From Closterium sp. Naga37s-1 (lineage: Eukaryota; Streptophyta; Zygnematophyceae; Desmidiales; Closteriaceae): 64,000 nucleotides of DNA. The translations under genes and the position numbers were made by a program. The stretch is taken from assembly GCA_947471745.1 (NCBI GenBank), contig CANJKZ010000922.1, positions 12,501 through 76,500 on the forward strand, in the 5' to 3' direction. The notes under the pieces were generated by a model that was not told the DNA's origin, did no database searches, and saw only the letters and a program-made list of their open reading frames with translations. Below are positions 32,703 through 43,000 of this stretch, piece after piece (position 1 is the stretch's first letter; each line of letters starts with the position of its first letter).

Positions 32703-32827
32703 TGTCAGATTTATATGACATAGCTACTGTAGGCTATAGTGGGGTAGCACATATGGGGTACAGTTTTCTAGGGTTTGCTTCTTGTACCCAACTTTCACTT
32801 AGTCATTTCATTCCTCGTTTCTTATCA
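32703..32827 (+). repeat. Copia3 left LTR
   Basis: 125 bp, starting TGTCAGATTTATATGACATA and ending TTCTTATCA, followed by TGGTACAGAGC. Over its first ~105 bp it differs little from the Copia4 LTR, then diverges. Confidence 0.9.
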
Positions 32828-33004
32828 TGGTACAGAGCAGGTTCCCTAGTGGGAACGATTCCTAGGGCCCACCACCACGAAAATTTTTTTTTCCTGCCCG
32901 GAGCGCGTTTTGCGCCGGCCCGAGTCGCGCCGCCCTTTCGGCCCGTCGCGCCCGTCGCGCTCGTCGCGCCCGTCGCGCCCGTCGCGCCCGTCGCGCCCGT
33001 CGCG

Positions 33005-33495
33005 CCCATCGCCACCTACCTCCGCGGCCCCGCCACCTACCTTCGCGGCCCCGCCACCTCACTGTGCGGCCCCGCCACCTACCTCCGCGGCCCCGCCACC
33101 TACCTCCGCGGCCCCGCCACCTACCTGTGCGGCCCCGCCACCTACCTGTGTGGCCCCGCCACCTACCTTCGCGGCCCCGCCACCTCACTGTGCGGCCCCG
33201 CCACCTACCTCCGCGGCCCCGCCACCTACCTGTGCGGCCCCGCCACCTACCTTCGCGGCCCCGCCACCTCACTGTGCGGCCCCGCCACCTACCTCCGCGG
33301 CCCCGCCACCTACCTGTGCGGCCCCGCCACCTACCTCCGCGGCCCAGCCACCTACCTGTGCGGCCCCGCCACCTACCTTCGCGGCCCCGCCACCTACCTG
33401 TGCGGCCCCGCCACCTACCTTCGCGGCCCCGCCACCTCACTGTGCGGCCCCGCCACCTACCTCCGCGGCCCCGCCACTTACCTTTGCGGCCCCGC
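33005..33495. repeat. Copia3 leader minisatellite
   Basis: About 23 units of roughly 21 bp built on CGGCCCCGCCACCTACCT with TCCG/TTCG/GTG variants, often in a higher-order alternation. It lies between the primer site and gag. The long open frames it creates on both strands are by-products of the repeat. Confidence 0.9.
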
Positions 33496-34849
33496 TGCCT
33501 CCTCCCAGCGGCGCCGCCCTCTCAGCGGCCCCGCCGAGCCGCCCAGCAGCCAAGCCGCCCAGCCGCCGAGCAGCCCAGCAGCCGAGCCGCCCAGCAGCCG
33601 AGCCGCCCAGCAGCCGAGCCGCCGAGCCGCCCAGCCGCCGAGCCGCCCTGTCCGCAGCCGAGCCGCCCAGCAGCCGAGCCGCCCCGCCGCCAAGCCGCCC
33701 AGCCGCCGAGCCGCCGAGCCGCCCTGCAGCCGAGCCGCCCGAACCGCCCTGTCCGGTAAGCGCAGCGCCTCTCTCACAGCACTGCCCTCGCCCTACTGTT
33801 TGCACTGCTAGTCTACTGCTGTCATGGCTACCCCTAGTGTCCTCGCTTTTGACGCTGAGGGTCGGGCCATTGACTTTGACGTCTGGATAGATGACCTGCA
33901 GCTTTTCTTACAGTGCGACAGAGCAGACGGCCTCTCCCTCTTTGACCTCACTTCTGGTGCCTCTCCTGCCCCCGCTGCTGATGCTGACGCCACCGTTCGC
34001 TCACAGTGGGCCACGCGCGATGCTGCTGCACGTCTTGCTGTGCGTCGCCACCTCCCTACCTCTGAGCGTGCGCACTTTAGCCAGTACAAGAGTGCTCAGA
34101 CCTTGTACGACGCTGTAGTTGCACGCTACTCCTCCCCTGCCACTGCTGCACTAAGCCGCCTCATGCTACCGTACCTCTTCCCTGACCTTGCTGCCTTTCC
34201 CACAGTCGCTGACCTCATTACGCACCTCCGCTCTAGTGACACTCGCTACCGCGCTGCGCTTCCTGCTGAGTTCTGCGCCAAGAACCCCCCCCCCATGTAC
34301 ATCACCCTCTACTACATAGTCACCCGTCTCCCTGACTCCCTTCGCGTAGTCAGGGACCACTTCCTCTCGGTTTGTCCCACCACTCTCACCGTTGACCTCC
34401 TCGAGAAGGCCCTCCTAGCAGCAGAAAAGAGCATAGTCGCTGTAGGAGCCTCTCGTGGTGACCCTCGCACCCCCATCTTTGAGGGGTGTTCCCCCTCCCC
34501 TCTTTTGCCCTCTGTTGCCTCTGCTGCTGCGGCCGACCTCGCTGGTTTGGAGTCGGTTGGGGCAGCGTCTACCCCTAGCGGGAGACGCCGCCCTGGCAGG
34601 GGCAAGGGGGGCAGGGGCGCTGGAGGAGCTAGTGGGGGCGGTGGAGGCGGCGGTGGAGGTGGTGGAGGAGGTGGGGGTGGCGGTGGGAGTGGTGGCGGGG
34701 GTGGAGGTGTAGGTGGCGGCAGTGGAGGCGCAGGAGGCAGCGGCGGTGGCGGAGGGAGCGGAGGTGGCGGCGGTGGAGGAGGAGGCGGCGGAGGAGGTGG
34801 AGCTGGTCGGGGTGGCGCTGCGCAGAGGGTCAGCTCTGGTGGTGGTCAG

Positions 34850-34893
<44 letters not shown>

Positions 34894-37558
34894 CACTCGT
34901 GACGTCCCCTCCCCTCAGCAGCTCCGTGAGTGGTACACTGCACGCCAGAGGGGTGGGGGTGCTGGTCCGTGCACCTACGTCCTGCGCACCGGCGACCGCG
35001 CGGGTGAGCAGTGCGGGGGTGCGCACTCCACCCAGCGCTGCTTTGGCCGCCTCACGGACGCTTGGCGTCACCAGTTCCCTGAGGCCACTGAGATCCCCCG
35101 CTGTGGTGAGCTGTCTAGGGCGGGTGTAGCTGTCTTTGACCTTGACTTTGATGCTATTCTTGCTGCCGTGTATACTGTGACTATTAGTGATGAGGGTGAC
35201 TGTTACCGGTGTTTTCCGCCCGACCCGGGCATTGAGACTGCTGCTCTAGGTACTGGTGAGGCTGCTGCTCTAGGTGCTAGCGAGGCTGCTGCTCTAGGTG
35301 CGTCTGCTCCCTCAGGTGCTGGTGAGTCTGCTCTCTCAGGTTCTGCGTCGGCTTCGGCCTCCCACACCTTCACACTTGACTCGGGGGCTTCTCGCTCCTT
35401 CTTTCGAGACCGCACCACACTCACGCCGCTTGGCCGGCCAGTTGCGGTCTCCCTGGCAGACCCCTCTGGGGGTCCTGTCCTTGCTCACTTCTCCACTGTC
35501 CTCCCGTGTCCGGCGGCCCCCTCTGGCACCCTGTCTGGTCTCTACCTCCCCTCGTTCTCTACGAACTTGGTGAGTGGTGCTGACCTACAGGATGCGGGGG
35601 TTCACCAGTTCACTCCTGCGAGTCAGCGGGTGACCCACTGCACGGACGCTCGGACAGGCCGCCACCTGGCCACGTTTACACGTCGGCCAGGGTCGAGCCT
35701 GTACACACTGACCACTGCGTCTCCTCCAGTCCCTGCGTCTGGTCAGGTAGCTGCGTCGGGTCAGGTGTTTGCTGCAGCGTCCAGGTCTGGTCCTGAGTCT
35801 GCCCCCTGCTCGTGTCGCCTCCTCTCTCACGAGACTCTCCTCTGGCACCACCGCCTTGGCCACCCCTCCCTGCTTCGTGTTCCAGGTAAGTCATGTTCAG
35901 TGGAGTCTCCTTCATCCATCTTGAGCCTTTGTCCTTTTCCCCCTAAAGTCCACGCCGCAACGTGGGGTGAGACTTCATCATCATGTTGCTGACACTTCAG
36001 TAAGGACCCAGCTTCCAGCAACGTGTCATCAAAGGTGCGCGGTGAGTGCGTGTCCTTGTAAACGACACGTGTCATGTCCCTCACGACACGAGCCATGTGC
36101 GCGATGCGGTAAGTGACGGATGCAGGAGCCAATTGACCGTTCAACCCTCCATGACCATGCGCATTCGATGATGCATCCTTATGTGTATGTCCAGATTCAT
36201 GGGCAAAAACAAGTGCTGGCTCATATGCCACCATGAGCACTCCATGCACGTTCTTGCCAAGTCCAATCCTTATACCCCCATCTCCATCAGGCATGGAGAT
36301 CTCGGTGTCGCCATTACCAATGGTGTGGATCCGAGCTCCCTTTTTCAGCAGCTGACAGAAAGAGAGGAGATTGTTCTTCAAACCCGCTCTTCAGGACCGT
36401 GTACCAAACCGTTGTCCCATCTGGTGCCATTTCTCTGATTGTGCCCACCATTGAGCTGTTCAGAGTGCTCCCATCAGCAAGCTCCACTTGCACAGGTTTG
36501 TGCAGCTCCTTCAAATCCTCGAAGTCCGACGTCATATGCAGACTGCAACCGCTGTCCAGCATCCATTGTGACCCTCCAGCTGTTGGTGATGTCGTTTGGG
36601 ACGAATGAACCGTTGCAATGCATGTAACCGTGTGTATGTTGCCTCTCCCAGCACCCGTTTGCTGCTTGTTGTCACTCTTGGGGCTGCCGCTTTTCCGAGG
36701 TGAGGTCGAACGGCTACTCCAGGTGCGCCGGGGCCTCCCATTGTTTTGTTGTTCCCACCACGGTGGTGACCATCTTGGTGGTGCCGTGTGGAACTTGTAA
36801 AACAGGTGGCCAGATCGTCTGCAGTACCAGCACACGAGAGGCTTGCGTCCCCCCCTTCCGTCATTGCCGTTTGTGTTCTCCTTTTGCTGCCCTTCAGTTA
36901 ACTTTGTCGTATTCCGATCACTCTTGCTCCCGGTAGTCTCCTTCGCAGGTGAGTTGTTTATGCGCGCTTGTCCAGCCATGCGTTGCGTCATGCCGTCTTG
37001 ATCGTAAGAGGGATGTTTCACCACATCCGCGCGATCACACCGCAAATCACCACTTTACTGCATCCCATGACTCGTGCGCTCCATGCTCCATGCAGGATCC
37101 ACTCCCATTAGTGGACCACGCGCGCGGGGAGGTATGATGCTGTCTTCAAGAAGGTGAGATCTGCCCATTACGGGGGCTCCAATGAGATGAGAGTTAATGA
37201 CAACACACTGAAGTGGGGGAGCACCAATAGTGCAGGACTCAAAACCCACACCTTCCACGCCCACTTTATCAAATCTGCCACTCTTTTCACCAATTTGCAT
37301 GTTGAACTTTGCTCTCAATGACGTTTGAATTGTTGGTGGAGCCCTTGCAATCATGTTCTCCAGGTGCTCATGTTGAGCTAAGATTGCTTCTTCAAACGCA
37401 TTGTACAGAGCGTCGACTTCATCTTCGAACCGCGCCATGTCTTGATCCAATAGTTGCCTCTTGCTATGCCAATTTGCTGATGTGCCTGTCCAATATGAAG
37501 TGTAACAGGTTTCTGACCAAATTTTGGCAGCACGCCCCCTAGAGTAGCTCTGATACCA

Positions 37559-38741
37559 TGCTAGAAATGCATAGTGCCGTCGTAGCGGAAGCCTTGATTG
37601 TAGAATAGATAGCAAGAGAAACTTGCAACTGAAAGGATTCAGAACAATGGATTGGTTATGAAACCACACAGCAGGGCATTTATGCTATCAACTACCCTGC
37701 CCATATCCATCCATCCACACCAATAATTGTACCTCCAATCAGGGCCCAAAATATCAGGGTAAAACGCCCTGATTACCCTGGGGGCCTGTCCCTTTTTCAG
37801 GATTACCCTGCCGAAATCAGGATTGCGCTATAGTTACCCTTCTCATAAAAGTGCATGTTTTTTTTTACCCTGATAGGTTTTTAGCTTACCCTGGCGGAAT
37901 CAGGGTTGGGTGTACACTACCCTGTTACCGAATCTGTTCTAACGCGAAACTGACTATAGTCCGCGTGGTGACAAAACGTACAACACCCCCACAAACACCC
38001 GTTGTCGCTCGTGCCCACGCGCACGGAAACTTGCTGCGTACGGTACTTGGCATCACGCCAAGAATCCGCATTGGTTGTTTCTGCCGCAGGGCTGCCACCA
38101 ATGATTGCACCTCGTCAGTTTTCGCCACGCCCACCGCCATCACAGCAGAATTGGCTGTCAAGGACAGCTTCAAGCTGTTTTTGACATCCAGTTGCAGCCT
38201 CAGTGCTGCCTTGCTGGCCATCACAGGGCCCGCCCCGTGGAACATACTGCCCTGTCGAGGCTGCCAGAGGCGCCTTCTCTACGAGGGGGTCTCTCGCTTG
38301 GCCCTCGTTGTGCATGCATGTGGTGCGTGCGTGGATTTCAAGGACTGTATAAGGAAAACTTGAATATGTCACCAAAAGTAAGGAAACTCTCAAAATATAC
38401 ACAAAACCAGGATTAACCTAAAACTACCCTGCTCGAATCAGGCTAGTGGCTGAGTTACCCTGCTGAAAACAGGGTATGAGATTTTTTACCCTAGGGGTCT
38501 GCCTATGGAGGGGCTGGTACCCTGATTCGTAAAGGTAGGCCTAAACCAATTTTGGGCCCTGCCTCCAATAATGGTAACTCCAATAAAGGAGTACCAATAA
38601 TTCTACCCCCAAACCTCTAGACTCCAATAATGCAGGCCCTACAATAATTGTACAATCATTGTAGGGCCTAGAGGCTTATATAGAGGATTACACTAAAACC
38701 TAACAGCATATATCTATTTTTTATGCTTTATATTTCCAACA
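37559..38741 (-). repeat. Copia5 5' LTR, split by a hAT-like element
   Basis: On minus it begins TGTTGGAAATATAAAGC and ends GCATTTCTAGCA just before TGGTATCAGAGC. It is about 353 bp once the inserted element and its 8-bp duplication are discounted, longer than the LTRs of Copia1-4. Confidence 0.7.
37740..38561. mobile_element. hAT-like non-autonomous element (hAT-a) in the Copia5 LTR
   Basis: 13-bp perfect terminal inverted repeats, CAGGGCCCAAAAT (37740-37752) and ATTTTGGGCCCTG (38549-38561), with an 8-bp duplication cctccaat on both sides (37732-37739, 38562-38569). Both features are typical of hAT. Many TACCCTG copies cluster near both ends, as subterminal transposase sites do. The centre (about 37.93-38.33 kb) is GC-richer with short open frames on both strands and no hAT transposase, so it may be captured host sequence. 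Confidence 0.8.
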
Positions 38742-39084
38742 ACATTGAACCCTCATCTACCTACTGACCATTGCTGTGTCACAAAGCTGGCAAACCAGGC
38801 CTCTGGATATGATTTGAACCAGTCTTTCTCATAAGGGTAAACAGCTGCTTTCACTCTTTCTGTAAGGGTACCAGGCAAGCACCCCTATTTTTTGTAAGGG
38901 TTTTAACCAAATTAGAATTGTTAATAATATATACCTAGTTGATTATTAGCGTGACAACTTAGCACAGTGGGTCTTGTGAAAGGGAGGCGGGATCGATACT
39001 TGTGGGAGGCATTAGGTGAGCATGTTATCCATGGAACTTGGTTCTTTGAGCTCATTCACTTTTTGAGGAGAATGTATGTTCCCG

Positions 39085-39215
39085 TGTCAGATTTATATGA
39101 CATAGCTACTGTAGGCTAGAGTGGGGTAGCACATATGGGGTACAGTTTTCTAGGGTTTGCTTCTTGTACCCAACTTTCACTTAGTCATTCTCATTCCTGT
39201 TTTTCTTGATTCACA
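39085..39215 (+). repeat. Copia4 left LTR
   Basis: 131 bp, TGTCAGATTTATATGACATA...TTGATTCACA, identical to 45871-46001. Followed by TGGTATAGAGCGG. Confidence 0.96.
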
Positions 39216-39339
39216 TGGTATAGAGCGGGTTCCTACATGGGACCGTTCCTTCCTAAGGGCCCACCATAAGATTTTTTTTTTTTTTTTAGCTGCCCGCGCA
39301 CATTGCGCCCTGCCCTAAATTTTTTTTTTTTAGCGGCCC

Positions 39340-40075
39340 CTACGCTGCCTCTACGCGGCCCCTACGCCGCCTCCCACGCGCCCCCTATGCGGCCCCTGGC
39401 GGCGCCCTGACGAGGCCCCTGCCGGCGCCCTATCGCGGCCCCTGACGCGCCCCCCTGGTGGCGCCCTGACGCGGCCCCTGGCGGCGCCTGACGCGGCCCT
39501 GACGCGGCCTGACGCGGCCCCTGGCGGCGCCCTGACGCAGCCCCTGCCGCGGCCCTGACGCGGCCCTGCCGCGGCCCCTGACGCGGCCCTGACGCGGCCT
39601 GCCGCGGCCCCTGCCGCGGCCCTGAAGCGGCCCCTGACGCGGCCCTGACGCGGCCCTGACGCGGCCCTGCCGCGGCCCCTGGCGGCGCCCTGACGCGGCC
39701 CCTGACGCGGCGCCCTGACGCGGCCCCTGCCGCGGCCCTGACGCGGCCCTGCCGCGGCCCCTGACGCGGTCCTGACGCGGCCTGCTGCGGCCCCTGCCGC
39801 GGCCCTGAAGCGGCCCCTGACGCGGCCCTGAAGCGGCTCTGCCGCGGCCCTGACGCGGCCCTGACGCGGCCCCTGACGCGGCCCCTGCCGCGGCCCCTTA
39901 CGCGGCCCTGACGCGGTCCTGCCGCGGCCCCTGGCGGCGCCCTGACGCGGCCCCTGACGCGGCGCCCTGACGCGACCCTGCCGCGGCCCCTGACGCGGCC
40001 CCTGCCGCGGCCCCTGACGCGGCCCCTGACGCGGCCCCTGTCGCGGCCCCTGACGCGGCCCCGCCTCCTCTCAGC
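39340..40075. repeat. Copia4 leader minisatellite
   Basis: Irregular array of GACGCGGCCC(CT), GCCGCGGCCC(CT) and GGCGGCGCCCT units of about 10-13 bp filling most of the leader between primer site and gag. Its unit is unrelated to that of Copia3, although LTR and gag of the two elements are nearly the same. Confidence 0.9.
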
Positions 40076-43000
40076 GGCTCCGCCGCCTCCTCTCAGCGGC
40101 CCCGCCGCCTCCTCCCAGCGGCCCCGGACGCCGCCCTCTCAGCGGCCCCGCCGAGCCGCCCAGCAGCCGAGCCGCCGAGCCGCCCAGCAGCCGAGCCGCC
40201 CAGCAGCAGAGCCGCCGAGCCGCCCAGCAGCCGAGTCGCTGAGCCGCCCAGCAGCCGAGCCGCCCAGCAGCCGAGTCGCCGAGCCGCCCTGCAGCCGAGC
40301 CGCCCGAGCCCCCCTGTCCGGTAAGAGCAGCGCCTCTCTCACAGCACTGCCCTCACCCCACTGTTTGCACTGCTAGTCTACTACTGTCATGGCTACCCCT
40401 AGTGTCCTCGCTTTTGACGCTGAGGGTCGGGCCATTGACTTTGACGTCTGGATAGATGACCTGCAGCTTTTCTTACAGTGCGATAGGGCAGACGGCCTCT
40501 CCCTCTTTGACCTCACTTCTGGTGCCTCTCCTGCTCCCGCCACTGATGCTGACGCAACTGTTCGCTCCCAGTGGGCCACGCGCGATGCTGCTGCACGTCT
40601 TGCTGTGCGTCGCCACCTGCCTACCTCTGAGCGTGCGCACTTCAGCCAGTACAAGAGTGCTCAGACCTTGTACGACGCTGTAGTTGCACGCTACTCCTCC
40701 CCTGCCACTGCTGCACTGAGCCGCCTCATGCTACCGTACCTCTTCCCTGACCTTGCTGCCTTTCCCACAGTCGCTGACCTCATCACGCACCTCCGCACTA
40801 GTGACACTCGCTACCGCGCTGCGCTTCCTGCTGAGTTCTGCGCCAAGAACCCCCCCCCCATGTACATCACCCTCTACTACATCGTCACCCGTCTCCCTGA
40901 CTCCCTTCGCGTAGTCAGGGACCACTTCCTCTCGGTTTGTCCCACCACTCTCACCGTTGACCTCCTCGAGAAGGCCCTCCTAGCAGCAGAAAGAGCATAG
41001 TCGCTGTAGGAGCCTCTCGTGGTGACCCTCGCACCCCCATCTTTGAGGGGTGTTCCCCCTCCCCTCTTTTGCCCTCTGTTGCCTCTGCTGCTGCGGCCGA
41101 CCTCGCTGGTTTGGAGTCGGTTGGGGCAGCGTCTACCCCTAGCGGGAGACGCCGCCCTGGCAGGGGCAAGGGGGGCAGGGGCGCTGGAGGAGCTAGCGGG
41201 GGCGGTGGAGGCGGCGGTGGAGGTGGTGGAGGAGGTGGTGGTGGCGGTGGGAGTGGTGGCGGGGGTGGAGGTGTAGGTGGCGGCAGTGGAGGCGCAGGAG
41301 GCAGCGGCGGTGGCGGAGGGAGCGGAGGTGGCGGCGGTGGAGGAGGAGGCGGCGGAGGAGGTGGAGCTGGTCGGGGTGGCGCTGCGCAGAGGGTCAGCTC
41401 CGGTGGTGGTCAGCGCCAGCAGCAGCAGCAGCAGCAGCAGCGCACTCGTGACGTCCCCTCCCCTCAGCAGCTCCGTGAGTGGTACACTGCACGCCAGAGG
41501 GGTGGGGGTGCTGGTCCGTGCACCTACGTCCTGCGCACCGGCGACCGCGCGGGTGAGCAGTGCGGGGGTGCGCACTCCACCCAGCGCTGCTTTGGCCGCC
41601 TCACGGACGCTTGGCGTCACCAGTTTCCTGAGGCCACTGAGATCCCCCGCTGGGGTGAGCTGTCTAGGGCGGGTGTAGCTGTCTTTGACCTTGACTTTGA
41701 TGCTATTCTTGCTGCCGTGTATACTGTGACTATTAGTGATGAGGGTGACTGTTACCAGTGTTTTCCGCCCGACCCGGGCATTGAGACTGCTGCTCTAGGT
41801 ACTGGTGAGGCTGCTGCTCTAGGTGCTAGCGAGGCTGCTGCTCTAGGTGCGTCTACTCCCTCAGGTGCTGGTGAGTATGCTCTCTCAAGTTCTGCGTCGG
41901 CTTCGGCCTCCCACACCTTCACACTTGACTCAGGGGCTTCTCGCTCCTTCTTTCGAGACCGCACCACACTCACGCCGCTTGGCCGGCCAGTTGCGGTCTC
42001 CCTGGCAGACCCCTCTGGGGGTCCTGTCCTTGCTCACTTCTCCACTGTCCTCCCGTGTCCGGCGGCCCCCTCTGGCACCCTGTCTGGTCTCTACCTCCCC
42101 TCGTTCTCTACGAACTTGGTGAGTGGTGCTGACCTACAGGATGCGGGGGTTCACCAGTTCACTCCTGCGAGTCAGCGGGTGACCCACTGCACGGACGCTC
42201 GGACAGGCCGCCACCTGGCCACGTTTACACGTCGGCCAGGGTCGAGCCTGTACACACTGACCACTGCGTCTCCTCCAGTCCCTGCGTCTGGTCAGGTAGC
42301 TGCGTCGGGTCAGGTGTTTGCTGCAGCGTCCAGGTCTGGTCCTGAGTCTGCCCCCTGCTCGTGTCGCCTCCTGTCTCACGAGACTCTCCTCTGGCACCAC
42401 CGCCTTGGCCACCCCTCCCTGCTTCGTCGCCGGAGCATGGCCTCCCGTGTCCTTGTCTCTGGTCTTCCCCGGTCCCTCCCTCCCCTTGCTCCGGGGCCAG
42501 GCCCTACCTGCGTCCCCTGTGTCGAGGGACGGCAGCGGGCTACCCCTCACTCCTCCCAGTTTCCTCCGACAGAGGCCCCGCTGCAGACGCTTCACATGGA
42601 CGTGTGGGGCCCGGCCCGCGTCCGTGGACAGGGTCACGAGCGCTACTTCCTGCTGGTGGTTGACGACTACTCGCGTTACACCACAGTCTTCCCCTTGCGC
42701 AGCAAGGGTGATGTCACTGAGGTGTTGATCGACTGGATCCGCGCAGCTCGTCTCCAGCTCAGGCGGAGCTTTGGTGCTGACTCTAGGGGTGCTGAGCGTG
42801 TGGGTGCTACGCCTGGGGGTGCTGAGCCTGGGGGTGCTGAGCCTGGGGGTGCTGAGTCTGGGGGTACTACGACTGGGGGTGCTGAGCCTGGGGGTACTAC
42901 GCCTGGAGGTGCTGAGCCTGGGGGTGCTGCGTCTGGGGGTGCTGAGCCTGGGGGTACTACGCCTGGAGGTGCTGAGCCTGGGGGTGCTACGCCTGGTGGT

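Larger units (their letters stand above)
32703..35884 (+). mobile_element. Copia3: 5' part of a Ty1/Copia LTR element (same family as Copia4)
   Basis: Left LTR 32703-32827 (TGTCAGATTTATATGAC...), primer site TGGTACAGAGCAGG, a GC-rich repeat leader (33005-33750), gag from ATG 33824 with a long poly-Gly stretch and a Cys/His motif (34.97-35.05 kb), protease (DSGASRSFF, about 35.38 kb) and the start of the pre-integrase domain (WHHRLGHPS). The element stops at about 35884, where it meets Copia5; no 3' LTR is present in the window. It is a partial copy, clearly broken. Confidence 0.88.
35885..38741 (-). mobile_element. Copia5: 5' part of a different Ty1/Copia lineage
   Basis: On minus: LTR (38741 to 37559, itself split by a hAT-like element), primer site TGGTATCAGAGC (37558-37547), gag (about 37.5-37.05 kb) with a canonical zinc knuckle CWYCRRSGHLFYKFH (about 36.83 kb), protease WMLDSGCSLHMTSD (about 36.56 kb) and the beginning of the pre-integrase region. 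It ends at about 35885 against Copia3 in opposite orientation. Integrase, reverse transcriptase and the 3' LTR are not in the window. An older, partial, broken copy. Confidence 0.82.

Noticed and set aside
32910-33890. Long Arg/Pro/Ala frames on both strands in the Copia3 leader
   Set aside because: They are produced by the 21-bp repeat lacking stops; gag starts only at 33824.
37851-38363. 170-codon plus-strand frame in the hAT-like element as a transposase
   Set aside because: No hAT DDE or dimerisation motif; the opposite strand is at least as protein-like.
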